A stretch of 64,000 bases of DNA from Criblamydia sequanensis CRIB-18 (GCF_000750955.1 NZ_CCEJ010000012.1:1-64000), one strand, 5' to 3'; numbered from the stretch's first letter, positions 47,494 through 57,271 are shown. The notes: generated by a model not told the origin, from the sequence alone. A program made the numbers and translations.

Positions 47494-50064
47494 CTAGTCA
47501 ACGACCATATTCAAAAGCTTATTCGGAACAAAAATGACTTTTTTAATCTCTTTACCGCCAAGATGTTTTGAGATAAGTTCATTTTCTTTGGCAATCTTAA
47601 GAATTTCTTCTTCGCTTCGATTTTTGGGAAGATCGAACTTGCCTCTTACTTTTCCGTTCACTTGAACAATGTAGGTGGCTAAAGCATCCGTCAAGTAGAC
47701 CGGGTTGACATCAGGAAAAGGATGCGCGTTTAGGTTTTCTTTAAAGCCAAGGGTTTCCCAGATCTCTTCCGCAAGGTGGGGCGCAAAAGGCATCAAGCAT
47801 TGGGTCGCCATTTTTATAATAGACTTTGGATAGCTTTCAAGCTTCGTAAACTCATTTATAAACTCCATCATTTTAGCAATCGCAGTGTTAAACTGTAAGG
47901 CTTCAATATCATTTGTCACTTGATGGACAAGTCTATGTCCAAGTCTTAAAGCCTCTTCATTGACATCCTCTGTAACTTTATCCGAGGTTGCCATATCATA
48001 AAATCTTTGCAAGAAACGGCGGCAGCCGCTGACCGCATCGGTATTCCAAACTTTTTCGCGATCCAAGGGCCCCATAAACATTTCATAAAGCCTGAGTGAA
48101 TCCGCTCCGAACTCTTCTATAATATCATCAGGGGTAATGCCATTAAGTTTCGACTTAGACATTTTTTCGATTTGGCTTTTTAAAACCTCGCCGCTTTTTC
48201 GTTCGATATATTGGCCATTTTTTTCCATCACTTCTTCAGGGTCGACATAAAGATTGTCTTTATTCTGGTAGGATCTTGCAACAATCAATCCCTGATTTCG
48301 AAGCTGCTGAAAAGGCTCTTTTGTTGAAACAAGCCCTAGGTCATAGAGGACTTTATGCCAAAACCTAGCGTAGAGAAGATGAAGCACCGCATGCTCAACT
48401 CCACCCACATAAAGGTCAACCGGCATCCAATAATTCTCTTTATCGGCATCCCAAGCTCTTTTTTCATTTTGCGGATCTAAAAATCTTAAGTAATACCAGC
48501 AAGAACCGGCCCATTGAGGCATGGTATTTGTTTCCCGTTTGGCTGCCTTTCCTTCTTTTTTATCTTGAATGTCTACCCAATCAGTCACCTTTGCAAGCGG
48601 GCTTCTTCCATCACCTGCAGGTCTAAAATCCTGGATATCAGGAGGCAATAAAGGAAGCTCATCCAAATCAAGAACACGCTTTGTTCCGTCTTCAAAATGA
48701 AGGATCGGAAAAGGTTCGCCCCAATAGCGCTGCCTTGAAAAAAGCCAATCTCTTAGCTTATAGCAAGTGGTTTCTTTACCCGCGTTTTTTTTCTCAAGAT
48801 ATTTGGCGACGGCGCTTTTGGCCTCTTCCATAGATAAGTTTGAAAGGTCCAAGTCTTCATTCTTTGAATAAATATAGCGCCCTTCCCCTGTCCAGCATCT
48901 CTTTCCTTTTAAAACCTCCTCTAAGACCTCCTCTTTTTCCATTCCAATCGGAATCAACTGAGAATAGGTTTCAAAATCAGGCTCTATAATAGGTAAAATC
49001 GGTAAGTTAAATTTTCGAGCAAATTCAAAATCACGCTCATCATGGCCTGGAACTGCCATAATGGCGCCTGTTCCATAGCCCATCAACACATAATCACTTA
49101 CCCAAATAGGGATCTTTCGGCCGTTTAAGGGATTGATGGCGTAGGTGCCAATAAATACACCGCTTTTATCTTTTGCAAGATCAGTCCTAGCCAAATCACT
49201 TTTTTTACTGGCTTGCTTTTGATACTCTTGAACTTCGGCTTTTGATTGCTCGTGAGTCAGTGTTTCTAAGAACGGATGTTCAGGAGAAAGAACAAGAAAG
49301 GTCGCTCCAAAAAGAGTGTCCGCTCTTGTCGTAAAAACTTCTATGGTTTCGTTTCTATTTTCGATCGGGAATAAAACTTTTGCCCCGAGGCTCTTGCCGA
49401 TCCAATTCACTTGAAGCTTTTTTAAACCTTCAGGCCAATCCAAAAGACTTAAATCATCAAGCAGCTTTTCCGCATACTCTGTGATTTTCAATACCCATTG
49501 CTTTAAAGGCTTTCGCTCTACCGGATGGCCTCCTTCTTTTGCCTTCCCGTCTTCTACTTCTTCATTCGCTAAAACGGTGCCAAGAGCCGGGCAATAGTTA
49601 ACTAGCATCTCCGCTTCATAAGCTAAGCCCTTCTCATAAAGCTTAGTAAAAATCCACTGCGTCCACTTATAATACTTAGGGTCGCTTGTGGCAAGCTCCC
49701 TATCCCAATCGTAGCTAAATCCAAGAGATTTTAACTGTTTTCTAAAAGTATCAATGTTTTTTTTAGTCGTCTCTTGCGGGTGTGTCCCTGTTCGAACGGC
49801 GTATTGTTCAGCCGGCAACCCGAAACTATCCCAGCCCATGGGATGGAGAACATTGAATCCTTTTTGTCTTTTGAAACGAGCGATGATATCTGTCGCGGTA
49901 TACCCTTCGACATGCCCCACGTGAAGGCCGGAGCCCGAAGGGTATGGGAACATATCCAATACGTAATATTTTGGCTTGGAACGGTCAGCCTCGACTTTAA
50001 AAGCTTTATTTTCTTCCCAGTTTTTCTGCCACTTGGATTCAATGGCTTTATGGTTGTATTTCAT
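47494..50064 (-). CDS. leuS: Leucyl-tRNA synthetase
   Basis: 856 residues from the ATG at 50062-50064 (MKYNHKAIESKWQ), the family start; an upstream in-frame TTG was rejected. Intact HIGH motif HVGH in PYPSGSGLHVGHVEG, CP1 editing domain with TTRADTLFGATF, and KMSKS in SKMSKSKLNG. It charges tRNA-Leu and edits mischarged products. Stand-alone gene ending at the terminator. Confidence 0.97.
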   Translation of the reverse strand: MKYNHKAIESKWQKNWEENKAFKVEADRSKPKYYVLDMFPYPSGSGLHVGHVEGYTATDIIARFKRQKGFNVLHPMGWDSFGLPAEQYAVRTGTHPQETTKKNIDTFRKQLKSLGFSYDWDRELATSDPKYYKWTQWIFTKLYEKGLAYEAEMLVNYCPALGTVLANEEVEDGKAKEGGHPVERKPLKQWVLKITEYAEKLLDDLSLLDWPEGLKKLQVNWIGKSLGAKVLFPIENRNETIEVFTTRADTLFGATFLVLSPEHPFLETLTHEQSKAEVQEYQKQASKKSDLARTDLAKDKSGVFIGTYAINPLNGRKIPIWVSDYVLMGYGTGAIMAVPGHDERDFEFARKFNLPILPIIEPDFETYSQLIPIGMEKEEVLEEVLKGKRCWTGEGRYIYSKNEDLDLSNLSMEEAKSAVAKYLEKKNAGKETTCYKLRDWLFSRQRYWGEPFPILHFEDGTKRVLDLDELPLLPPDIQDFRPAGDGRSPLAKVTDWVDIQDKKEGKAAKRETNTMPQWAGSCWYYLRFLDPQNEKRAWDADKENYWMPVDLYVGGVEHAVLHLLYARFWHKVLYDLGLVSTKEPFQQLRNQGLIVARSYQNKDNLYVDPEEVMEKNGQYIERKSGEVLKSQIEKMSKSKLNGITPDDIIEEFGADSLRLYEMFMGPLDREKVWNTDAVSGCRRFLQRFYDMATSDKVTEDVNEEALRLGHRLVHQVTNDIEALQFNTAIAKMMEFINEFTKLESYPKSIIKMATQCLMPFAPHLAEEIWETLGFKENLNAHPFPDVNPVYLTDALATYIVQVNGKVRGKFDLPKNRSEEEILKIAKENELISKHLGGKEIKKVIFVPNKLLNMVVD

Positions 50065-50285
50065 GAAAATTCTCAAATTTAATGCATAAGTATTAAGGAG
50101 CTTATATTTATATAGGCTTTCAAAATTATTTTATAGTTCAAAAAAACCCTTGCGAACTTGCTTTATTTTGAAGGACGTGGAGCTTTAGGTTTGAAGGAAT
50201 CGAAAAATGGTTCTCCGGCCAATCAATTTATGATAGAATAACAAGCTTAAAGAGAAAAGGGAGAGGTTGGCGAGAGTTTAACTCC

Positions 50286-50300
50286 TTTCCAAATTGGAAA
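50286..50300 (+). promoter_or_regulatory. Palindrome over the rnr ribosome binding site
   Basis: TTTCCAA-A-TTGGAAA (50286-50300) is symmetric and its right arm contains the GGAAA that would serve as Shine-Dalgarno for rnr (ATG at 50305). A small hairpin TTTCC/GGAAA with a five-base loop could mask the site, for example at low temperature. Confidence 0.35.
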
Positions 50301-50304
50301 TTAT

Positions 50305-52536
50305 ATGGCAAAAAAAACCAAAAAGTCAAAAGAAGATCGGCTGAAAGAAAATCTTTTGAAAACTATTAGAGAATTTTTAAGTTCAAAAAAAGCAAGGCCC
50401 CTTTCATTTGAAGAGTTAATCCAAAAATTAAAGATTTTGCCGGAGCATGCTCCTTTAATAAATGAGCTCCTTCAATCTCTTTTAAACGAGGGTGAAGTTT
50501 CTTTTTCATCCGGCCGCTATTCCTATGAGTCCTCTATCGGGAACGAAGATCTCCTTAAGGGGACTATAAAAATGCACCCTAGGGGTTTTGGCTTTGTCAT
50601 CCCTGAGGACCGATCCGCATTTCCTGAAGACATTTTTATTCCAAGACACTTTACCATGAATGCAGTCGATGGAGATAAAGTGGAAGTGTTAGTCTCCTCT
50701 CTTCCGCAGCATGATAAAGGTCCTGAAGGCAAAGTCCTGAATATTTTGGAACGATCAAGAAGGCATCTTGCCGGAATCATTAGAGAATTTGGAGAAAATG
50801 AGGAACCGATCGTTTATGTGCCTATGCTTGGGGCTAACCAAAGAGTTATTCTAAAGCAGGAAGGTCAAAAGTTATTGACAGTCGGTGATCGAATCGTCAT
50901 TGAAGTTTTGGAGTGGGGAACAAAACAATCGGTAACCATAGCGAGGCTTTTACATAAAATAGGTCACATTTCGGATCCAAAGTGCGACATACCGGCTGCC
51001 ATTGAAGAGTATGATCTTAAAAATTCTTTTTCTCCTCTAGTTTTAAAAGAAGCTGAAAAATTTGGAAAAAGAATTAAGCCAAGCGATCTTAAAGGCAGAC
51101 GCGATCTTCGAAATGAGGTGACTTTTACAATCGACCCTGACACTGCGAAAGATTTTGACGATGCCTTAACGCTTACTAAAGATAAAAAAGGGCATTATTT
51201 CTTGGGCGTCCATATAGCCGATGTGTCTCACTATGTAAGAGCCGGCTCCTATTTAGATGAAGAAGCGAAAAATCGCGCTAATTCGACTTATTTTCCCGGA
51301 GTTTGCGTCCCCATGCTGCCTAAGGAACTCTCTGAAAACTTATGCAGCCTGAAAGCTAATGTGGCAAGGCTTACAGCTTCTGTCTTTATGGAGTTTGACC
51401 CTGCAGGTGAGCTTGTTTCCTATAGTATTGATAGATCCGTAATTAAAAGCGTCAAAAGATTAACCTATAGAGAAGCTTTTGCCATCCTTCAGGGAAAAAA
51501 GAAAAGTCCGCTTAAGGAAAATCTAGAGTTGATGGTAGAGCTATGCCGGCTTCTAAAAAGAAAAAGAATCGATCGAGGAAGCGTAGACCTTGCTCTTCCG
51601 GATCTTGTAGTGCTTGTGGATCCTCAAGGGAACCCAACCGGCATTGACACAGTCGAATATGACATCACACACCAGCTTGTCGAAGAATTTATGCTTAAAG
51701 CCAATGAAATGGTGGCAACTCATCTTGACAACCTGGGCAAAAATCTGGCTTTTAGAGTTCATGACGAACCGGCTTCTGAAAATATTCAAGATTTCGTTAA
51801 ATTAACAAGGTCCTTTGGCTTTGAGATGCCGGATAAGCCAACCTCCTATGCCATCCAGAAACTTTTTAACGAGGCTGTAAAAAGCCCTTACGGGCAGTAC
51901 TTGGCTACAAGCTACATTCGCCGCATGAAAATGGCCTATTACTCGCCTGAAAACATCGGCCACTACGGGCTTGGTTTAACCCATTATTGCCACTTCACAA
52001 GCCCTATAAGGCGTTATGCGGACTTGATTGTCCACCGTATTTTATTTGGCGACGAGGATAATCTTGAATATTTGGAAGAAGCCACACTTCACTGTTCTGA
52101 GCAAGAAAGAGTTTCTGCAAAAGCTGAGATGAGCGTTATTCTTCTAAAGAAATTAAGGTTGATTCAAAAAGAATTTATTAAAGATCCTTATCAAGAATAC
52201 AACGCTGTCGTCACAAGCATCAAGCCTTTTGGAATAACAATTGAAGTGCTGCCCCATCTTTTAGACGGCTTCATCCACATTTCTGAGATCGGGAATGACT
52301 TTTTCGACTACGACGAGCAAAAAATGCAGCTCCGAGGAAAAAGAAGCAAAGTCACCTATAATATGGGCGATACAGTTACTGCTGTTTTGAAAAGCATTGA
52401 TTTGATTATGCAAGAGAGCAGATGGGAGATTCTCCCAAAAGAAGGCGAAAAAAATCTAGCTGCCCTTAAACCTAAAAAAAGTCGTAAAGATTTTAAAAAT
52501 GTAAAAAAATCAAAAAGAAATAGAAAAAAAAGATGA
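50305..52536 (+). CDS. rnr: Ribonuclease R
   Basis: 743 residues. In order: basic N-terminal helical domain with winged-helix features, cold-shock-type domains (GTIKMHPRGFGFVIPED), the RNB catalytic domain (TIDPDTAKDFDDAL with the metal-binding Asp cluster; HYGLGLTHYCHFTSPIRRY), an S1 domain and a basic, Lys/Arg-rich tail. It is a 3'-5' exoribonuclease that degrades structured RNA. Its stop overlaps the mpg start by four bases. Confidence 0.96.
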   Translation: MAKKTKKSKEDRLKENLLKTIREFLSSKKARPLSFEELIQKLKILPEHAPLINELLQSLLNEGEVSFSSGRYSYESSIGNEDLLKGTIKMHPRGFGFVIPEDRSAFPEDIFIPRHFTMNAVDGDKVEVLVSSLPQHDKGPEGKVLNILERSRRHLAGIIREFGENEEPIVYVPMLGANQRVILKQEGQKLLTVGDRIVIEVLEWGTKQSVTIARLLHKIGHISDPKCDIPAAIEEYDLKNSFSPLVLKEAEKFGKRIKPSDLKGRRDLRNEVTFTIDPDTAKDFDDALTLTKDKKGHYFLGVHIADVSHYVRAGSYLDEEAKNRANSTYFPGVCVPMLPKELSENLCSLKANVARLTASVFMEFDPAGELVSYSIDRSVIKSVKRLTYREAFAILQGKKKSPLKENLELMVELCRLLKRKRIDRGSVDLALPDLVVLVDPQGNPTGIDTVEYDITHQLVEEFMLKANEMVATHLDNLGKNLAFRVHDEPASENIQDFVKLTRSFGFEMPDKPTSYAIQKLFNEAVKSPYGQYLATSYIRRMKMAYYSPENIGHYGLGLTHYCHFTSPIRRYADLIVHRILFGDEDNLEYLEEATLHCSEQERVSAKAEMSVILLKKLRLIQKEFIKDPYQEYNAVVTSIKPFGITIEVLPHLLDGFIHISEIGNDFFDYDEQKMQLRGKRSKVTYNMGDTVTAVLKSIDLIMQESRWEILPKEGEKNLAALKPKKSRKDFKNVKKSKRNRKKR

Positions 52537-53144
52537 TGTTAAACGAAGATTTTTATCTTCATGACGATGTTCTTTTTTTAGCGGAAAAGCTGATTGGGAA
52601 AACTCTTTTCACAAACATTGGGGGAAAACTTACCGCAGGCATCATTGTTGAAACAGAAGCCTATAAAGCACCTGAAGATAAAGCGTCTCATGCATATAAT
52701 TTAATTCGAACAAAACGAAATGAAAGCATGTATAGAAAAGGGGGCACTGCCTACGTTTATCTATGCTATGGCATTCATACGATGTTTAATATTGTCACAA
52801 ATAAAGAAGAGATGCCTCATGCTATATTGATAAGAGCAATTGAGCCGACCCTTGGAATTGAAGTCATGCTGGAGCGGCGAAAAAAAATGAATCTTACCCC
52901 CTCTCTAACCATGGGCCCGGGAGCTTTAACTCAAGCTTTAGGTATTACTTTAAAACAAGACAAAGTACCTTTGTTCGGGCCAGAGATCTGGATAGAAAAA
53001 GAAAAGAAAATAATTCCATCTGATGCGATTGACAAAAGCAAACGGATCGGCATCGATTATGCCGAAGAGTATAAAGAAATGCTTTGGAGATTTACTTTAA
53101 AAAATTCTCCCTACATAAGAAAAGAGAAACGGGTTAAAGAGTAA
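52533..53144 (+). CDS. mpg: 3-methyladenine DNA glycosylase (AAG/MPG family)
   Basis: 203 residues. The family pattern is clear: LAEKLIGKTLF at the N-terminus, IVETEAYKAPEDKASHAYN with the catalytic Glu, RTKRNESMYRKGGTAYVYLC and MGPGALTQALGI. It removes alkylated bases from DNA. Its ATG overlaps the rnr stop (ATGA). Alternative start at the next codon, also ATG. Confidence 0.93.
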   Translation: MMLNEDFYLHDDVLFLAEKLIGKTLFTNIGGKLTAGIIVETEAYKAPEDKASHAYNLIRTKRNESMYRKGGTAYVYLCYGIHTMFNIVTNKEEMPHAILIRAIEPTLGIEVMLERRKKMNLTPSLTMGPGALTQALGITLKQDKVPLFGPEIWIEKEKKIIPSDAIDKSKRIGIDYAEEYKEMLWRFTLKNSPYIRKEKRVKE

Positions 53145-53191
53145 GCCCTTTATAATTTAGTTATCGTACCTATTTAAACAAAGAATTCGAA

Positions 53192-53881
53192 ATGAAAAAA
53201 TATTTTATCACCGGGCTTGTTATCCTTCTGCCGCTTGCCGTGACTTTAGCCATTGTCCTTTTTTTTCTAAACCTTTTGACCGGTCCTTTTATCGGGATTG
53301 TCCAGTCTCTTTTTGACCACTACCATGTCTTTGAAAAAGGGTTTTCATTTTTAGGGGCTAAGCAAACCCAAATTATCATCAGTCAAGTCTCTATCCTTTT
53401 ATTTTTGTTTTTATTTACAGTACTTCTTGGTTTTTTAGCGCGCTGGTTCTTTTTGCATGCCCTTATTAAATTTTGGGATAGCTTGATTCACCGCATTCCC
53501 TTTATCAGCTCGGTTTACAAAACCTGCCAAGATGTCATCAATACAATGCTGACAAGCGAAACAAAATCTTTTAAACAAGTCGTATTAGTTCCTTTTCCTT
53601 TTAAAGACAGCCACTCCATAGGACTTGTGACAAGAGAAGACATCAAAGGCATTTCCACTAAAAACGGGGATACTTTCGTTGGGGTCTTTGTGCCGACAAC
53701 TCCAAACCCGACTTCAGGGTATTTAGTGCTTTATAAGCCGGAAGATTTAATCTACATCGATATGAAAGTCGAGGAAGCTTTAAAGTACATTATTTCCTGC
53801 GGGGTAATCATGAACGAACCTTTAAAAGCTTTAGAAGAAAAAAAACCAAACATGGACGAAACAAATAACCCTCTTAAGTAA
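53192..53881 (+). CDS. DUF502 membrane protein, first of a tandem pair
   Basis: 229 residues. Two N-terminal membrane helices (about 5-30 and 65-95) and the family segment HRIPFISSVYKTCQDVINTM, then VVLVPFPFKDSHSIGLVTRE and VFVPTTPNPTSGYLVLYKPE mark it as DUF502, a widespread inner-membrane family of unknown function. The next gene is a paralogue starting two bases after its stop. The C-terminal tail is longer and acidic. Confidence 0.88.
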   Translation: MKKYFITGLVILLPLAVTLAIVLFFLNLLTGPFIGIVQSLFDHYHVFEKGFSFLGAKQTQIIISQVSILLFLFLFTVLLGFLARWFFLHALIKFWDSLIHRIPFISSVYKTCQDVINTMLTSETKSFKQVVLVPFPFKDSHSIGLVTREDIKGISTKNGDTFVGVFVPTTPNPTSGYLVLYKPEDLIYIDMKVEEALKYIISCGVIMNEPLKALEEKKPNMDETNNPLK

Positions 53882-53882
53882 T

Positions 53883-54545
53883 ATGAAAAAAAATTTCATT
53901 ACCGGACTTGCGATTCTTCTTCCTTTTGTGATTACCGCGCTCCTTTTTATTTTTCTTGTCAATTTGTTGACCAAGCCCTTTGTCGGGATTGTTGAAAACT
54001 TATTTGATTCATTCGGTTTAAGCGACACCACAATCGGTTTTTTTCACGTCTATCAAATAGTCCCTCTTTTAAGCCGTTTGATAGTCGTTGTCTTCTTAAT
54101 CTTATTGACCTTCCTTTTTGGCTTCTTAGGAAGAATTGTTTTCTTTAATTTCTTTTTAAAAATCGGGAACCAGTTGATTCATAAGATTCCCTTCATAAAT
54201 AAAATCTATAAAGCTGTTCAAGATGTGATTCACACTCTTTTTCAAAATGATAGCAAGAGCTTTTCAAAAGTTGTTCTCATCCCCTTTCCAACAGATAGAA
54301 ATTTGTCCATCGGATTGATTACAAGAGAAGGAGCTGAAGAAAAAAGCGATAACCTTTATGGGGAAATTTCTGTTTTTGTTCCGGCTACACCGAACCCCAC
54401 CATGGGATTTATGATTTTATATAGAAAAGATCAATTGATATATTTAGACATGTCCGTCGAAGAGGCTTTAAAATTTGTCGTCTCTTTTGGAGTTATGGCC
54501 TCTCCTTTTGAAAACGAGGGAAAAGATAAAAACCTTAGCTTGTGA
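53883..54545 (+). CDS. DUF502 membrane protein, second of a tandem pair
   Basis: 220 residues, same architecture as its neighbour: N-terminal helix FITGLAILLPFVITALLFIF, second helix about 60-95, HKIPFINKIYKAVQDVIHTL, VVLIPFPTDRNLSIGLITRE and VFVPATPNPTMGFMILY. The two proteins align along their whole length, so the pair arose by duplication; they are translated together. Function unknown. Confidence 0.88.
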   Translation: MKKNFITGLAILLPFVITALLFIFLVNLLTKPFVGIVENLFDSFGLSDTTIGFFHVYQIVPLLSRLIVVVFLILLTFLFGFLGRIVFFNFFLKIGNQLIHKIPFINKIYKAVQDVIHTLFQNDSKSFSKVVLIPFPTDRNLSIGLITREGAEEKSDNLYGEISVFVPATPNPTMGFMILYRKDQLIYLDMSVEEALKFVVSFGVMASPFENEGKDKNLSL

Positions 54546-54689
54546 CTATCATCGGTCAGTGTCTTAGCGCTCTAAGAAGAGGTAGATTTTTCAATTTCGG
54601 GACGGGATTCAAGGAAGAGCAAAGTGTAAAAAATGACATTCGTTTTTCAGAGGATCGAACAGGAAAAATCAAGGCCGATAATACGAGGA

Positions 54690-55223
54690 TTAACCCTTAA
54701 GTTTTTTTAAGCCGAATTCAAATTTGTCTAAAAAAATTTCGACTCTATCTTTAAGCTCTTTTGTTAAAGGCTCGCCCATTTTTCCAATATTAGTTTCGCA
54801 TTTTGGGATGATTAAAGTCGCGGGCGACACCCATAGGTGTAGTTTCCTTGCGACAGTTGTAAGATGCTCTAAAGAAAAACCGCCGGCCTCCCCTCCAAGC
54901 ATCGAAACTAAAGCTGCGACTTTTCCAACCATTTTGCTAGATTCCAGATAATCCAAGGCATTTTTTAAAGCGCCGCTAATGCTTCCATGATATTCCGGGT
55001 TGATAATAAGAAGGCCGTCCGCCTCTTCCATCATTTTTTTGTAGGCCGCTAAAGTAAGCTCCTCTTCTCCCTCTTTGGGGTTATAAAAAGGCAGATTCAA
55101 TATTTTTAAATCCGCTTTGGAAGTTAGGAAACCTCTTTCTTCCATGCCTCTTAGTAAAAACTCTAAAAAAGCCTGGCTCAAAGAATTTGATCGAAGGCTT
55201 CCTGAAATACCGATAATTTTCAT
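54690..55223 (-). CDS. NADPH-dependent FMN reductase-like protein
   Basis: 177 residues. GISGSLRSNSLSQAFLEFLL at the N-terminus (phosphate loop), then LLIINPEYHGSISGALKNALDYL and ALVSMLGGEAGGFSLEHL are the flavodoxin-like FMN_red signatures. It reduces FMN or quinone-type acceptors with NAD(P)H. It directly follows miaA on the same strand (gap 12 bases). Substrate unknown. Confidence 0.88.
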   Translation of the reverse strand: MKIIGISGSLRSNSLSQAFLEFLLRGMEERGFLTSKADLKILNLPFYNPKEGEEELTLAAYKKMMEEADGLLIINPEYHGSISGALKNALDYLESSKMVGKVAALVSMLGGEAGGFSLEHLTTVARKLHLWVSPATLIIPKCETNIGKMGEPLTKELKDRVEIFLDKFEFGLKKLKG

Positions 55224-55235
55224 TTAAATAGGGGT

Positions 55236-56282
55236 TTAAGAATTTAAAAAATCATTAATAACAAGCTCTTGAGCCACTTCATAATCATGAAGATCTAAAT
55301 CAAGCCAGCGAAAATCCGGTTCTTTTCTGAACCAGGTGAGCTGTCTTTTTGCATAACTTCTTGTTGCCTGTTTGAATTTCTCAATAAATTTTTGATAATC
55401 TTCTTTTGTCTGCGAAGTTTCAAAAAAATCAAGGACTTGCCGATACCCAATAGATTGCAGAGCTGATGAGTTTTCTTTAAGGCCTTCATCAAGCAAGGCC
55501 TTTACCTCATCTATAAAGCCATCCTCTATCATTCTCTCACATCGTTTATCGATCACACGATAAAGATGCTCTCTTGGTTTGAAAAGGAACCAGCATCTGA
55601 AGTCATAATTTTGGGGGCGACGCCTTCCCTTCCAGGATAGCTTACTAACTTTTTTGCCTGTCAGACGAATAATTTCAATCGCTCGAACAATTTTTTGTTT
55701 ATCTCCGGCGGTGATTGTCGATGCATATTGCGGATCTAGCTCTTTTAGTTTCTTAAACATCGCCTCAATCCCGAATTTTTCCACTTCTTCTTCGAGGGCT
55801 TTTCTAAGTTCTGCAACAGAGGGAGGTCCGCTTGGGGGACCATAGATTAAAGAGTGAATGTAAAAACCGGACCCGCCAACAACTATTGGAACTGCATCTC
55901 TTGCAATAATTTGCTGGCAAAGGTGTCTTGCTTCATAGTAAAAATCAACCACATTGAAAACGTCTCGAATAGCTCTAATGTCTATAAGATGGTGGGGGAT
56001 GCCTTCTCTTTCATTTAAGGGCAATTTGGCAGTTCCGATATCCATCCCTTTATAGACTTGCATGGAATCAGCTGAAATAATTTCGCCATTTATAGTTTTG
56101 GCAAGATCCAAAGCAAAGCGGGATTTACCAACCGCTGTCGGCCCCGCAATAACAAGCACTTTTTTTCTTGGTTTTTGAAGTGAGACGAGCTGTTTTTGGG
56201 CTTCTAGTTTAAACCCGAATAAAATGCGTTCCATTTCTTCTTGCTCGCAAGAAACACCGCTGCCTGTCTCACACCCGCTCAT
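55236..56282 (-). CDS. miaA: tRNA dimethylallyltransferase
   Basis: 348 residues from the ATG at 56280-56282 with AAGG five bases upstream; a TTG five codons earlier is possible. The N-terminal about 40 residues before VLVIAGPTAVGKSRFALDLA are an extension not usual in MiaA. P-loop, SADSMQVYKGMDIGTAK, and VGGSGFYIHSLIYG with PPSGPP are intact. It adds the isopentenyl group to A37 of tRNAs. Placed near the STAS gene as in Chlamydia. Confidence 0.93.
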   Translation of the reverse strand: MSGCETGSGVSCEQEEMERILFGFKLEAQKQLVSLQKPRKKVLVIAGPTAVGKSRFALDLAKTINGEIISADSMQVYKGMDIGTAKLPLNEREGIPHHLIDIRAIRDVFNVVDFYYEARHLCQQIIARDAVPIVVGGSGFYIHSLIYGPPSGPPSVAELRKALEEEVEKFGIEAMFKKLKELDPQYASTITAGDKQKIVRAIEIIRLTGKKVSKLSWKGRRRPQNYDFRCWFLFKPREHLYRVIDKRCERMIEDGFIDEVKALLDEGLKENSSALQSIGYRQVLDFFETSQTKEDYQKFIEKFKQATRSYAKRQLTWFRKEPDFRWLDLDLHDYEVAQELVINDFLNS

Positions 56283-56297
56283 AGTTGCCTTTACCAA

Positions 56298-56604
56298 CTC
56301 TCTTAGATCTTCTTATAAAAGTTAAGAAGCTTATCATACCTTTAAGTATTAAAAAAGAAAGAGAGCTATTTTGATCGAAATAAAAAATTATCACAAATCT
56401 ATTCACAACGTGTAAAGTTAGAGTTTTAGCAAAGCCGGTGCTTGGGAATTTAAATCAAGATTGCCCTTTATTGAAGAAGCACCTAAGAGAAGGTGCGGGT
56501 GCATCCGGATTTAAAGGGCGGCGAAGATAAAAACCAACTTTTGAAACACTTTGTGTATATAGAAATTGTGATGGAAATCTTGTTTAAGATCAAGAAAAGG
56601 TCAA
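56298..56604. other. Intergenic region with a nested inverted repeat
   Basis: About 310 bases without a gene between miaA and the STAS gene. An outer 8-base stem GCCCTTTA (56463-56470) and TAAAGGGC (56512-56519) encloses an inner 6-base stem GCACCT (56479-56484) and AGGTGC (56491-56496). This is the GC-rich part of an AT-rich spacer and could be a small RNA or regulatory structure, but I match it to no known family. Confidence 0.35.
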
Positions 56605-56955
56605 TTAATGATGGAATTTGCTCTTCGCTTCATCTTTAGTTTGAGCAATATCAAGCACATGGTCAAAACCGGACATTTTAAGAACATCCAAGACATTCAC
56701 ATTGACAGAACAAAGGACAAGCCTACCCGATAGAGTCTTAAGCTTTTTAGTAGTTGAAAGAAGCATTCTCATACCTGCGCTAGATAGATAGTCGACCTCG
56801 GAAAAGTCCATTAATAGGTTATGCTGACCATTATTAATGCATTCGAAAACTTTCTTTTCAGCGTTCGGCGCGGAAATGGCATCTAAACGTCCCTTAATTT
56901 TTAAAATTGTGAGATCGCCTTCTTGCTCTTCTTTTAAATCGACTACATTTTCCAT
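56605..56955 (-). CDS. STAS-domain anti-sigma factor antagonist
   Basis: 116 residues. The STAS fold is clear (LTILKIKGRLDAISA, LLMDFSEVDYLSSAGMRMLL) with the Ser58 of DYLSSAG as the usual phosphorylation site. RsbV-type proteins are switched by phosphorylation and bind anti-sigma kinases, tuning stress or developmental sigma factors. In Chlamydia an RsbV-like gene stands at this place next to miaA. Partner kinase not in this window. Confidence 0.88.
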   Translation of the reverse strand: MENVVDLKEEQEGDLTILKIKGRLDAISAPNAEKKVFECINNGQHNLLMDFSEVDYLSSAGMRMLLSTTKKLKTLSGRLVLCSVNVNVLDVLKMSGFDHVLDIAQTKDEAKSKFHH

Positions 56956-57264
56956 TTGATAAACCCCTGTTAAAAGAAAAGTGCGTTAGTTAAGAAGGAA
57001 AAAATTTCCTTTTCGCCATATGTTTCCATTATAATAAAAAGGGAAATTAAAGGAATAACTTACTAACATTTCTATTTTGAAAGCCTTTTTTCCATAAAAA
57101 CAAAAAAAAGTTGAACCCCATAAATTGATTAATCATTAATTTTAAACAATTTATGTTCTATTCTTCTAATTATTTTCAAAGATTGCTGAGCCTTTTGTAA
57201 AAGAGAAATACAGATTGCTCTTTTAATTAATCAATCACACTTTACTAAATTAAAGAGTGATTGA
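56956..57264. other. Intergenic region between ssb and the STAS gene
   Basis: 309 bases, AT-rich. It holds most of the 15-base inverted repeat at the ssb end (listed separately) and a related TTGATTAAT sequence near 57123. No gene, RNA or promoter with a convincing pair of boxes was seen. Confidence 0.45.
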
Positions 57265-57271
57265 TTAATTA
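57224..57271. repeat. 15-base perfect inverted repeat at the ssb stop
   Basis: TAATTAATCAATCAC (57224-57238) pairs perfectly with GTGATTGATTAATTA (57257-57271) across an 18-base loop. The right arm overlaps the ssb stop codon (57265-57267). There is no T run, so it is an unusual terminator or a protein-binding site. Confidence 0.6.
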
